Source of the DNA: Polynucleobacter sp. MWH-UH23A
Lineage (GTDB): Bacteria; Pseudomonadota; Gammaproteobacteria; Burkholderiales; Burkholderiaceae
NCBI RefSeq assembly: GCF_040409805.1
Contig: NZ_CP099572.1
Span: 434,001-498,000, forward strand
Length of the DNA stretch: 64,000 nt
Direction: 5' to 3'
The position numbers and the translations under genes are program-made. Shown piece by piece: positions 42,218-50,169 of the stretch. Under the pieces are notes generated by a model that was not told where the DNA came from, ran no database searches, and saw only the letters and a program-made list of their open reading frames with translations. Position 1 is the first letter of the stretch; every line of letters starts with the position of its first letter.

Positions 42218-43225
42218 ATGAAACTGACGGCTCAATTTGGCTTTAAAGCCCTTCAGAACATGCTGGCCTTGGCATTATTTGCATTGGGCGCCAGTACCTT
42301 AGCTTTTGCCCAACCATCTGGTGCTTGGCCTACACAAAAACCCATTCGCTTAATTGCAGTATTTCCGCCTGGAGGCTCTGTTGATCAAGTAGCCCGTATT
42401 TTGGCACCTGCTTTGCAAGCAGAATTAAAGCAAAACGTCATCGTTGAAAACATCGGTGGTGCATCTGGTGTTATTGGTACTTCTGCCATGACGCGCTCAG
42501 ATCCTGATGGCTATACATTTGCCGTGGTCTTTGACACTCACGGCGTTAACCCCAGTCTGAAAGACAAGCTTCCCTATGACACGATCAAAGATATTGCTCC
42601 TGTCATTTTGGTGGGTACTTCACCGATGGTGTTAGTGGCAAGTAAAAATTCTGGCATTACTAGCTTTAAGCAGTTAGTAGATCAATCTAAAGCGGGCAAA
42701 AAATTTAGTTATGGCTCAATTGGTATTGGAAGCCTTGGTCACCTAGCAATGGCGCGTCTAGCCAAGCAGGCTGGATTTGATTGGAATCATATCCCTTATC
42801 GTGGTGGTGGCCCATTAATGCAGGATGCATTGGGCGGTCAAGTAGAGCTGGCTGTGGGATCAGAGTTCTTAGTGAAACCTCATATTGAAAGCGGTGGCGT
42901 TATTCCGTTAGTGATTACTACTGCAAAACGTTCTCCTGCTTTGCCTAATGTTCCAACGATTTCTGAGAGTGGCTTCCCTGGCTTTAGTGCTCCTGCTTGG
43001 TGGGCGGTTTTAGCTCCAGGTAAAACACCTCCAGCAGTAATTGATGCCATGAATAAAGCCTTGAATAAAGCACTCAAAAATCCTGCTGTGGCTGCAAAAT
43101 TTAAAGCCCAAGGTATTGAAGTGGTCGGCGGTAGCCCAGAAACTTTGCGCGACTTCATCGGCAAGCAAATCGCTATTTGGGGCAAGTTCGTCATTGAAAA
43201 CAATATTAAAGAAACAGCTCAATAA
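42218..43225 (+). CDS. Bug-family substrate-binding protein
   Basis: 335 residues. A long N-terminal signal segment ends near ALAFAQ-like STLAFAQ. PIRLIAVFPPGGSVDQVARI, IVENIGGASGVIGTSAM and FSYGSIGIGSLGHLAMARL mark the family. GGAGA lies a few bases before the ATG. It is the third Bug protein without a membrane partner here. It leads a plus-strand run that continues with CMD-family, pirin and methyltransferase genes. Confidence 0.92.
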   Translation: MKLTAQFGFKALQNMLALALFALGASTLAFAQPSGAWPTQKPIRLIAVFPPGGSVDQVARILAPALQAELKQNVIVENIGGASGVIGTSAMTRSDPDGYTFAVVFDTHGVNPSLKDKLPYDTIKDIAPVILVGTSPMVLVASKNSGITSFKQLVDQSKAGKKFSYGSIGIGSLGHLAMARLAKQAGFDWNHIPYRGGGPLMQDALGGQVELAVGSEFLVKPHIESGGVIPLVITTAKRSPALPNVPTISESGFPGFSAPAWWAVLAPGKTPPAVIDAMNKALNKALKNPAVAAKFKAQGIEVVGGSPETLRDFIGKQIAIWGKFVIENNIKETAQ

Positions 43226-43248
43226 GAGTTAACTCAACAAAGGTATTT

Positions 43249-43800
43249 ATGTCAGAACGATTAATTCCTTATCAGCCAATGGATTTGGCTGAGCCAGCCG
43301 AGTTAGTCGCTGCGATTCGTAAGCGACGCGGTGGTCAATTTATTAATTTGGATCGCATGTTATTGCATAGCGTTCCCATTGCCGAAGGTTGGAATCATTT
43401 CATTGGTGAAATTCGTAATAACTTATCGCTGGATCCAAAGCTGCGCGAGTTGGCGATGTGTGGTGTAGCTGTTTTGAACGGCGCTGAGTATGAGTTTTTC
43501 CATCATGCGCCTCCTTTCAAAAAGGCTGGTGGCACCGAAGAGCAAGTTCAGGCATTGCGTTTAATTGGGCAAGCAAACTTTCCAAAGGGTCTATTTACCC
43601 AGCTTGAGAATGATGCGGCAGATCTGACATTTCAGATGACGCGTAACATCAAGGTTGATCCTGAATTAATGAGGCGCATACAAAAAGCATTGGGCAGCAC
43701 GGATACCGTTGAGTTGGTGACAGTGATTGCCGCATATAACATGGTCTCGCGCTTCTTAATTGCCTTGGATGTTAATCCAGAAGACCATCCACCTGCATAA
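43249..43800 (+). CDS. Carboxymuconolactone decarboxylase family protein, lacking the Cys pair
   Basis: 183 residues with the AhpD-like helical pattern: LSLDPKLRELAMCGVAVLNG, then EYEFFHHAPPFKKAG and EEQVQAL. The redox-active CxxC of peroxidase-type members is absent, so an AhpD-like peroxidase activity is unlikely. The gene is 23 bases after the Bug gene and 18 before the pirin gene, so all are probably in one operon. The true reaction is unknown. Confidence 0.82.
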   Translation: MSERLIPYQPMDLAEPAELVAAIRKRRGGQFINLDRMLLHSVPIAEGWNHFIGEIRNNLSLDPKLRELAMCGVAVLNGAEYEFFHHAPPFKKAGGTEEQVQALRLIGQANFPKGLFTQLENDAADLTFQMTRNIKVDPELMRRIQKALGSTDTVELVTVIAAYNMVSRFLIALDVNPEDHPPA

Positions 43801-43818
43801 TCGAAAGAAGGGCGCATC

Positions 43819-44673
43819 ATGATTCGCAATATTCAAACGGTCATTCCTGGCATTGCGACCTCAGATGGTGCGGGAGTGAAGTTACGTCGCAGCCTTGGTG
43901 GTCAGCAGCAAGTTCGATTAGATCCATTCTTGATGTTGGATGAGTTTTCATCAAACGATCCCAATGATTATGTTGCTGGCTTTCCGCCGCATCCCCATCG
44001 TGGTTTTGAAACAGTAACCTATATGCTTGAAGGCCATATGCTTCATGAGGATCATTTGGGTAACCAAGGACATCTGAAGACTGGTGGCGTGCAATGGATG
44101 ACGGCAGGGCGCGGCATTATTCACTCGGAGATGCCTCAGCAGGTAAGCGGAGCAATGCGGGGATTTCAGTTGTGGATTAACTTGCCAGCCAAAGAGAAGA
44201 TGAAGCCAGCGGGTTATCAAGACATCCAGGAAGAAAATATTCCCAAAGTATCACTTGAGGATGGCACTTACGTGAAAGTCATTGCTGGTACCTATCGGGA
44301 TGACAATCAAACCATCACAGGGCCAATACAGGGGATCAGTACTGCACCTGTATTTTTGGATGTACATCTACCCTCAAATACCGATTTTGAATACCCTCTC
44401 GCAAAGGAGCTCAATGCCTTTGTGTATATCTATGAAGGCGCCCTAGAAATTGGCAGCCCCCTGAAAGCTGCACCCAAGCAAGCTGCAATTGTCTTGGATG
44501 AAGGTGATCAACTCAAAGCAAAGGCGGGTGCCGATGGTGCGCGGTTCATTGTTTTGGCTGCATTGCCTTTGCATGAACCAATCGTGCAATATGGCCCATT
44601 TGTCATGAACACGCGCGCTGAGATCGAGCAAGCTATTGATGATTATCAAAACAATCGTTTTGCGGTCTCTTAA
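43819..44673 (+). CDS. Pirin family protein
   Basis: 284 residues, bicupin. LMLDEFSSNDPNDYVAGFPP and HPHRGFETVTYMLEGHMLHED contain the metal-binding His set, and GGVQWMTAGRGIIHSEMP a further conserved His and Glu. Pirins bind iron; some are quercetin dioxygenases and others act as regulators. No more precise role can be read. AAGAAGG lies upstream. Its stop overlaps the ATG of the methyltransferase gene by one base. Confidence 0.9.
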   Translation: MIRNIQTVIPGIATSDGAGVKLRRSLGGQQQVRLDPFLMLDEFSSNDPNDYVAGFPPHPHRGFETVTYMLEGHMLHEDHLGNQGHLKTGGVQWMTAGRGIIHSEMPQQVSGAMRGFQLWINLPAKEKMKPAGYQDIQEENIPKVSLEDGTYVKVIAGTYRDDNQTITGPIQGISTAPVFLDVHLPSNTDFEYPLAKELNAFVYIYEGALEIGSPLKAAPKQAAIVLDEGDQLKAKAGADGARFIVLAALPLHEPIVQYGPFVMNTRAEIEQAIDDYQNNRFAVS

Positions 44674-45839
44674 TGCTTTATTGGAATGAGGGCGGGCAAC
44701 AATGCTTCGCAAGATGGCATTCTGAAAACGGGATAGCGGCCCATCAAAAAATTCAGATTGGTGATGACACCTTAACTGCAGATGTAGCTTACCGTTTGGC
44801 TTGCGAGGGTACAGCCATTTTGTATCGAGGTGATTTCCAAAATGCTAGGCAGTTGTTACAAGCTCTAGTACGAAGGGTAGATAAACCTTCCAAGAAGTCG
44901 AAAAGAGTAAATAAAGGTTCTAAAAATGGGGAGACTAGAGAAAAAACTCCTTTAGATCTTTTCAACTTGCACCGCCTATCTCAATCGCAGCGGGCGCGTA
45001 TTTTGGGAATGTTGTTGATTCAGATCGAGGCAGATCATTCTATCCCGCTTAGACGTGCGCCAGATGTCGCTCAAGCCTGTCTGGAGGCATATGGCCCACA
45101 AACACAGTCTTACGTAATTTCTTTGCGAGAGCTCTTGGGGGTTATTAGTGCTCATGAGTGGCGCAAGAAGGGTGTTCCTATCCTCGTTAGGGATGATGAA
45201 GAGATCCGCATTCATCCACACTATGGTGTGTTCTCTCCAATTCGTGGTGAATATATTGAACTCGTCTTAAAAGCACCTTTACCTAAAGCGCTTATCGAAA
45301 GCTCAACAGCATTTGATATTGGAGTGGGCACCGGAGTTTTGTCTGTTGTGTTGGCAATACGAGAAATTCAAAACATCATTGCAACAGATCAAGATGATCG
45401 AGCCATTACTTGTGCCAAAGAAAATATTGATCGTCTTGGCCTAAGCAATCAAGTGAAGATTCAGAAAACTCATTTATTTCCTGATGGTAAGGCTGCACTC
45501 ATCGTCTGCAATCCACCTTGGTTGCCTGCTAGACCTAGTTCTTCTCTGGAGCATGCGGTATATGACCCTGGTAGCCAGATGCTTAAAGGCTTTTTGGGTG
45601 GCTTAAGAAAACATCTTTTGCTCGAAGGTGAGGGCTGGTTAATTCTTTCAGATATAGCTGAGCATCTTGGTTTACGCACTCGAGAAGAGTTGCTGGGCTG
45701 GATCGATGCCGCAGGTTTGAGTGTAATTGCACGCTTGGATACCAAACCGCATCATCCAAAAGCATTTGATCAAACAGACGCTTTGTATATGGCAAGATCT
45801 AAAGAGATCACCAGTCTTTGGCGTCTAGGGATAAAGTGA
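44673..45839 (+). CDS. Class I SAM-dependent methyltransferase with NPPW motif
   Basis: 388 residues. An N-terminal region of about 190 residues with a Lys-rich linker (about residues 66-85) precedes the methyltransferase fold. There FDIGVGTGVLSVVLA is the SAM-binding motif I, IIATDQDDRAITCAKEN motif II, and IVCNPPWLPAR the catalytic NPPY-like motif of enzymes that methylate N5-Gln or N6-adenine. The target could be a protein, rRNA or DNA. It is the last gene of the Bug/CMD/pirin run. An inverted repeat spans its stop codon. Confidence 0.85.
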   Translation: MLYWNEGGQQCFARWHSENGIAAHQKIQIGDDTLTADVAYRLACEGTAILYRGDFQNARQLLQALVRRVDKPSKKSKRVNKGSKNGETREKTPLDLFNLHRLSQSQRARILGMLLIQIEADHSIPLRRAPDVAQACLEAYGPQTQSYVISLRELLGVISAHEWRKKGVPILVRDDEEIRIHPHYGVFSPIRGEYIELVLKAPLPKALIESSTAFDIGVGTGVLSVVLAIREIQNIIATDQDDRAITCAKENIDRLGLSNQVKIQKTHLFPDGKAALIVCNPPWLPARPSSSLEHAVYDPGSQMLKGFLGGLRKHLLLEGEGWLILSDIAEHLGLRTREELLGWIDAAGLSVIARLDTKPHHPKAFDQTDALYMARSKEITSLWRLGIK

Positions 45840-45854
45840 TAAAAATATCCCTAG
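45825..45854. repeat. Perfect 9-bp inverted repeat over the methyltransferase stop codon
   Basis: CTAGGGATA (45825-45833) and TATCCCTAG (45846-45854) are separated by 12 bases. No T-tract follows, so it is not a classical terminator. It may be a 3' end structure or an operator. Confidence 0.5.
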
Positions 45855-45931
45855 AGCTTCTATCCTCGTTCATCTCATGGTTGTTAATCGCCTACTTCAT
45901 TCATAAAATTATGCCAACTGCTGAAATTTAA
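45836..45931 (+). CDS. Possible 31-codon hydrophobic peptide
   Basis: A GTG overlapping the methyltransferase TGA (GTGA) opens 31 codons ending TAA at 45929-45931. The product would be one membrane helix (ISLELLSSFISWLLIAYFI) with a short tail. There is no clear ribosome binding site apart from translational coupling. It is listed only because it fills much of the gap before tonB; it may be chance. Confidence 0.25.
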   Translation: MIKISLELLSSFISWLLIAYFIHKIMPTAEI

Positions 45932-45943
45932 GCAGGTCTTATT

Positions 45944-45972
45944 GAGATGCGTGTGGCGTAGTTACACATCTC
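45944..45972. repeat. Hairpin upstream of the tonB start
   Basis: GAGATG-(CG)-TGT pairs with ACACATCTC: nine base pairs with a two-base bulge and a nine-base loop. It lies 35 bases before the tonB start codon, where it could act in the leader or as an operator. No Fur box is recognised in 45840-46007. Confidence 0.4.
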
Positions 45973-46007
45973 TCGTAGTGCATGATTGATTTGTTCGAGG
46001 CTTAAAT

Positions 46008-46592
46008 TTGTACCGTAGTTCACAAAATCAAAATTACTTAGCAGTTCTTTTCGTCATCTTCATTCATGTTTTGCTTTTATTGGGAGCATTCATGTTCGAT
46101 ATACGAAAGAGGGAGGTATTAGATTTTGGATCGACAACAGGACCTATATTTGTGCACTTGCACCAAAGCGTCAAGTTAAAAACCCAAGCGAGACATGATG
46201 ATGCTGTAGTTCTTGACCCTAGAGCGCTCAATAATCAAAAATCAGCCGATACAGAAAGTGAATCCATCCCTAAGCTTCCCAGTTTAGGTGGTACGGCTGC
46301 AATTCGTAATATGAGTGATTTACGCCCAACAAAAATTGACGGCCCCAAGCCTCACTACCCAATCGCCAGTAGGCGGTTAAGGGAAGAAGGGGAGGTTTTA
46401 GTGAGGCTATGCATAGACTCTAGCGGTGCAGTAGAAACTGCGCAGATTCAAAAAAGTTCTGGCTATCGAAACCTAGATCACTCCGCCTTAAGTGCATTAT
46501 CAAAATGGCGTTTTTTAACCCCATACCAATTAATCAATAATGACCTCGCAGAGTGTTTTCGTTTTCCAGTGCGTTTCACCTTAGAAGGTTGA
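46008..46592 (+). CDS. Energy transducer TonB, short form
   Basis: 194 residues from a TTG with CGAGG seven bases upstream. One N-terminal helix (YLAVLFVIFIHVLLLLGAFMF) with the His seen in TonB anchors, then a non-Pro-rich linker, then the C-terminal TonB domain with HYPIASRRLREEGEVLVRL, GYRNLDHSALSALSKWRF and a closing strand. TonB passes energy from the inner-membrane proton gradient to outer-membrane receptors. exbB and exbD are not in the window. It is followed by hemP and a receptor gene, its likely client. Confidence 0.88.
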   Translation: MYRSSQNQNYLAVLFVIFIHVLLLLGAFMFDIRKREVLDFGSTTGPIFVHLHQSVKLKTQARHDDAVVLDPRALNNQKSADTESESIPKLPSLGGTAAIRNMSDLRPTKIDGPKPHYPIASRRLREEGEVLVRLCIDSSGAVETAQIQKSSGYRNLDHSALSALSKWRFLTPYQLINNDLAECFRFPVRFTLEG

Positions 46593-46595
46593 TGA

Positions 46596-46775
46596 ATGGT
46601 TAATATTTCAGAGCCTATTTTTGAGAGTGTGGCAAAGCAAGCCAAGTCAGAGCTTCCCAAAACAATTTCTAGTGTCGCCCTACTGGGGAAACAGAATCAA
46701 ATTTATATTGTTCATGATGGCCAGCGATATCTGCTACGCATCACGAAGTTAAGGAAGCTTATTCTCACTAAATAA
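46596..46775 (+). CDS. hemP: Hemin uptake protein HemP/HmuP family
   Basis: 59 codons from ATG at 46596 to TAA at 46773-46775, three bases after the tonB stop. The C-terminal half, IYIVHDGQRYLLRITKLRKLILTK in two parts (IYIVHDGQRYLLRIT and KLRKLILTK), is the HemP signature of a His-Gly turn followed by Leu-Arg and a final Leu-Ile-Leu-Thr-Lys. In Burkholderia and Bradyrhizobium HmuP-type proteins help activate heme-receptor genes; a similar role here is inference. The gene lies between tonB and the receptor gene. Confidence 0.85.
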   Translation: MVNISEPIFESVAKQAKSELPKTISSVALLGKQNQIYIVHDGQRYLLRITKLRKLILTK

Positions 46776-46858
46776 TTTTTAACAATTTATTAGCCAGCAA
46801 CAGCATTTTCATATGCACATAGCCAGCGATTTTTTACTAATGTCACTGGAGGTTGTAT

Positions 46859-48946
46859 ATGAAACATCAGTTTATTGGGGGATCTTTTGGCGATCGTAAT
46901 AAGATTGCTTGGATATCATCTATCGCACTGCTTTATGGAAGTATTTTTTCAGGTTCTGTAAAGGCGCGTGATGCAGAATTACCAAGGATCGATATTGTTG
47001 GCAGAGAAGAAAGTGCGGTACATAAGATTCCTGGCACAGTTGATGTTATTTCAGAGAAACAACTTGAAATACTGCAGGCGCCATCACTTCAGGATGCCTT
47101 AAGAACCGTTCCAGGTGTCAATATCAGAGGGGATGAGGGTGGTCTTGGATCTATTCCGAACATCGGATTACGTGGTCTAAATCCGAGTCGTAGCTCCAAG
47201 GTACCTCTTTTGGAGGATGGTGCCCCAATTCAGCCGAGTTTATTTATCTCAAATGCCTCTTACTACAGCCCTCCAATCGATCGAATTAGTAGCATCGAAG
47301 TTTTAAAGGGTGCCTCTGGCTTGCAGTACGGACCCTCTAATATTGGCGGTGTTATTAATTATCTTAGTAAAACACCTGCATCAGGCATTAAATTGACTGG
47401 CAAAGTTGGCAACTTTGGGTACCGACTCGCAGAGCTGGAAGCTGGAGGCAAATCTGATGCGAATGGGGCAATTGGTGGCATCAACCTCATTCAATCTGAA
47501 TCAAATGGGTATCAAAATAATGGATTTAAGATGTATGACGTATTAGTCAAAGGCGGTCTACAAATTGATCAGAATCAGTGGTTAAGTCTTAAATACACTC
47601 ACTACGATAACAACATCAATACTTCTTATGTTGGGCTTCGTCCTAATCAGTATGCCGCCAACTCTGGCATAAACCCAGCTCCCAATGATCGATTTATTAC
47701 TCAGAGAAACGCGGTAGATATTAACCATTCTCTCGAGATTAATTCAGACACCAAGCTCAATACATTGCTGTATTGGAGCAAATTAGACCGAGATTATTGG
47801 AGGCAATCTATTCTGGATCGCAATCAAGATGCAACTGTGTTTAAGCCATGCAACACAGGTGCCGACTGTCAGGCTGGGCGAAATCGAGAGTTTCAGATGT
47901 TAGGTTTAGATTCGCGTTTGACTCATGGATATAAAGCCCTTGGTATCGCAAATGAGATGGAATTGGGGGTTCGATTGCACACGGAGTCGCAGTCAAATCA
48001 AGTGGAGACATCTCAAACTCTAGCTCACTCAGGTCGATTGACTTTGCACGAGGAGAATAAGGCTAACTCGATTGCCCTGTATGCTCAAAATCGATTTTTA
48101 ATCACGCCAGATTTTGCAATTATTCCAGGTGTTCGTGTTGAGAGCTACAACCAAACTCGATCAAATGTTCTCACCAATAAAAGTGGTAGCGCTAAGAATA
48201 TAGAAACTGTCCCACAGATTGGTGCTACTTGGCAATTAATTCCCCAAGCGCAGATCTACAGCAGTATCTATAAAGGCTTTGCACCTGCGCAATTGGCTAC
48301 AGCTATTGATGACAAAGGAGTAGATCAGCAGCTTGCACCAGAGCGTTCTACCAATATGGAATTTGGATTAAGGGGTCGTTCTGGTGGTTTTTCATATGAC
48401 TCTGCTGTATTCAGTATGGATTTCAGCAACCAAATTGTGAATCAAAGTCTTGCCTCTGGTATGTCCAAGGCTAATGGAGGACAGAGCCTGCATCAGGGAG
48501 CTGAACTATCTCTGGGGTATGAGATTGGTGGGGGTTGGAGCATCAACACAAACGCGACATATATTCCAGTTGCGCGGTTTGTTGGAACCAATTCTTTAGG
48601 TAAAGATGGGAAACGTATTCCGTATACGCCAGAGTTAACTTCCAATTTTGGTGTTAATTATCAAAAGAATGGGTTTAATACTTTGCTATCGCTGAACTAT
48701 GTCTCAACTCAATATGCGGATTCTGCTAATACCGTTGCACAAAATGCAATTGGCACTATTGGTGAGGTACCAGCTTTTGCCACAGTAAATTGGAGCGTTA
48801 ACTACGACATTAATAAGGCCTGGAAAGTATTTGGTGTGGTGAACAATCTTTTTGATAAAAGATATATTGCCAGCCGAAGTCCCGATGGTATTTTTCCAGG
48901 TGCGCCGCTTAATTTTCAAGCAGGCATGAGTTATCAATTTAATTGA
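46859..48946 (+). CDS. TonB-dependent outer-membrane receptor (FecA-like)
   Basis: 695 residues from the ATG at 46859, which has GGAGG six bases upstream; the frame from a TTG two codons earlier is less likely. A signal region to about VKARDA is followed by a TonB-box-like IDIVG, the plug domain (PGTVDVISEKQLEIL, EVLKGASGLQYGPSNIGGVI) and a beta-barrel ending in an aromatic residue region FQAGMSYQFN. The position after hemP suggests heme or iron. However, the FRAP and NPNL boxes of heme receptors are altered (GFAPA, QQLAPE), so a siderophore is equally possible. Confidence 0.9.
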   Translation: MKHQFIGGSFGDRNKIAWISSIALLYGSIFSGSVKARDAELPRIDIVGREESAVHKIPGTVDVISEKQLEILQAPSLQDALRTVPGVNIRGDEGGLGSIPNIGLRGLNPSRSSKVPLLEDGAPIQPSLFISNASYYSPPIDRISSIEVLKGASGLQYGPSNIGGVINYLSKTPASGIKLTGKVGNFGYRLAELEAGGKSDANGAIGGINLIQSESNGYQNNGFKMYDVLVKGGLQIDQNQWLSLKYTHYDNNINTSYVGLRPNQYAANSGINPAPNDRFITQRNAVDINHSLEINSDTKLNTLLYWSKLDRDYWRQSILDRNQDATVFKPCNTGADCQAGRNREFQMLGLDSRLTHGYKALGIANEMELGVRLHTESQSNQVETSQTLAHSGRLTLHEENKANSIALYAQNRFLITPDFAIIPGVRVESYNQTRSNVLTNKSGSAKNIETVPQIGATWQLIPQAQIYSSIYKGFAPAQLATAIDDKGVDQQLAPERSTNMEFGLRGRSGGFSYDSAVFSMDFSNQIVNQSLASGMSKANGGQSLHQGAELSLGYEIGGGWSINTNATYIPVARFVGTNSLGKDGKRIPYTPELTSNFGVNYQKNGFNTLLSLNYVSTQYADSANTVAQNAIGTIGEVPAFATVNWSVNYDINKAWKVFGVVNNLFDKRYIASRSPDGIFPGAPLNFQAGMSYQFN

Positions 48947-48959
48947 GTGCGAAAAATGA

Positions 48960-49544
48960 TTACGCTCTTGCAAATCTGAGTAGTGGTTTTATATCGCCTG
49001 CGTCTGCAGTGCGAAGGGCTGACAGATAGTTTTGACGTGTAATGCTTGGGGTAGCAATTGATGTATTAGCACCCCAAGAAAATCTTTCGCCACCAAGATT
49101 CATTATTAAAGCATCAGCTATTAAGCGGGCATGGCGTCCATTACCGTTTGGAAATAAATGAATTAGTATTAGTCGATGATGAAAGCGGACTACGATTTCA
49201 TCGATAGACATCACGCAATGTTCTATTTGATAGGTGATGTCATCTAAAAGATCTCTGAGGGCAACAGAGATTTGCGCCCAATCAATGCCAATGCTTTTAT
49301 CGCTTTTTCTGAATGAGCCAGCCCATTGCCATGTTTGGTTAAACATGCGCCTATGTAATTCGCGTACCAGACTTTCATTTAAATTCTGAGCTAGCTTCTG
49401 ACGGCTAATCCAAGCGGCGCCCTCGACAATATTTAATTCTTCCCAAGCATTCAGGTCTGCTTGAGTGTGAATATGTTTTGGAATTAAGCCAAGAGCCTCA
49501 TCCGGATCAATCGGAGTTGCTCCTGGTGGATATTGAAATTGCAT
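48960..49544 (-). CDS. Fic-domain protein, mobile mystery protein B
   Basis: 194 residues from the ATG at 49544, which overlaps the mmpA stop (TGATG). The family start FQYPPGATPIDPDEA is clear, and the Fic motif HLFPNGNGRHARL has the catalytic His and the Arg-Asn set. Fic enzymes transfer AMP or other groups to proteins. An inhibitory helix is not obvious in this chain. It is paired with an XRE regulator, as in the 'mobile mystery protein' A/B families that often lie in mobile regions. It converges on the receptor gene with a 13-base gap. Confidence 0.92.
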   Translation of the reverse strand: MQFQYPPGATPIDPDEALGLIPKHIHTQADLNAWEELNIVEGAAWISRQKLAQNLNESLVRELHRRMFNQTWQWAGSFRKSDKSIGIDWAQISVALRDLLDDITYQIEHCVMSIDEIVVRFHHRLILIHLFPNGNGRHARLIADALIMNLGGERFSWGANTSIATPSITRQNYLSALRTADAGDIKPLLRFARA

Positions 49545-50002
49545 CACCACAAATTCCTTCTAGGGCCATCCAAAATCTCTTTTGCGAGGAGCTGGAGCTG
49601 CTTTTCATTGGAAGACTGATCAACTGCCTGATCCTCAAGGCCCATTGAATGAGAAACAGGACGCAATTTATCCCGCGCAACTGCCATTGCGCGATCCTCC
49701 AAGATTTCCTCTAAAGATTTACGCGGTATTAGGGCGTATTGCAGCTCACAATCCAGTGCGTTAGCCAGTTTGCGTAGGCTTTGCAAGGTAATCTTCTCAT
49801 CAACCTCGGCTTTTTCTAGCTTAATAATGCTGGCAGGCGTAACGCCTAATTTGCGCGCTAATGCGGATGCAGACATCCCCAAAGATTCACGAATAGCCTT
49901 AACCCACCCATTACTAGGCGGGCTTGGGGGGCGAGCATCCCTTAACTTAGTAAGGGTGGAATTGATTTGATGGAGTTGCAAATTGGCAAATTTATTCTTC
50001 AT
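49544..50002 (-). CDS. XRE-family regulator, mobile mystery protein A
   Basis: 152 residues. A helix-turn-helix of XRE type is present: GWVKAIRESLGMSASALARKLGV, then TPASIIKLEKAEVDEKITLQSLRKLANALDCEL. The N-terminus (FANLQLHQINSTLTKL) and C-terminal region match the mobile mystery protein A layout. It probably represses the pair: three repeats that look like operators lie just upstream (50008-50086). It is co-translated with the Fic gene by a one-base overlap. Confidence 0.9.
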   Translation of the reverse strand: MKNKFANLQLHQINSTLTKLRDARPPSPPSNGWVKAIRESLGMSASALARKLGVTPASIIKLEKAEVDEKITLQSLRKLANALDCELQYALIPRKSLEEILEDRAMAVARDKLRPVSHSMGLEDQAVDQSSNEKQLQLLAKEILDGPRRNLW

Positions 50003-50007
50003 ATTGA

Positions 50008-50086
50008 TACCTATAGGTATAACTTAATAAGTTAAATTATAGCCTATAAGTATAAATTAAATAGTATATTTTATGCCTATAAGTAT
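50008..50086 (-). promoter_or_regulatory. Three operator-like repeats at 33-bp spacing upstream of mmpA
   Basis: CCTATARGTAT occurs at 50010, 50043 and 50076 in the same orientation, exactly 33 bp apart, about three helical turns. The first copy is part of the perfect 12-bp palindrome TACCTATAGGTA (50008-50019); the others keep most of that symmetry. The set lies in the region where the mmpA promoter must be. Binding by the XRE protein is inference. Confidence 0.7.
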
Positions 50087-50089
50087 CAA
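50061..50089 (-). promoter_or_regulatory. Possible sigma-70 promoter for mmpA-mmpB
   Basis: On the minus strand TTGATA (50084-50089) and TACTAT (50061-50066) are 17 bp apart. TATACT at 50063-50068 is an alternative -10 with a shorter gap. The third repeat overlaps the -35 and spacer, which would allow repression. Confidence 0.4.
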
Positions 50090-50108
50090 ATTTATACAAA
50101 AATTAGGG

Positions 50109-50120
50109 TTTGAGCTCAAA
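50109..50120. repeat. 12-bp palindrome between the ssrA terminator and mmpA region
   Basis: TTTGAGCTCAAA is a perfect palindrome. It lies four bases from the ssrA terminator stem. Its role is unknown; it could be a recombination or binding site, or chance. Confidence 0.3.
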
Positions 50121-50149
50121 TTACAACGCCACCATAGTGGGTGGCGTTG
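50120..50149 (-). terminator. Intrinsic terminator after ssrA
   Basis: On the minus strand CAACGCCACC and GGTGGCGTTG (50140-50149 with 50124-50133) form a perfect 10-bp stem with a 6-base loop, followed by TAATTTG. The tail is weak in T, but the position 21 bases after the tmRNA 3' end fits. Confidence 0.75.
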
Positions 50150-50169
50150 GGCTGTTACAGACTTCAAAA

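Noticed and set aside
46776..46858. Fur box upstream of the receptor gene
   Set aside because: The AT-rich stretch has no 19-bp match to the GATAAT-type palindrome; only an 8-bp TAGCCAGC repeat is seen, which can be chance.
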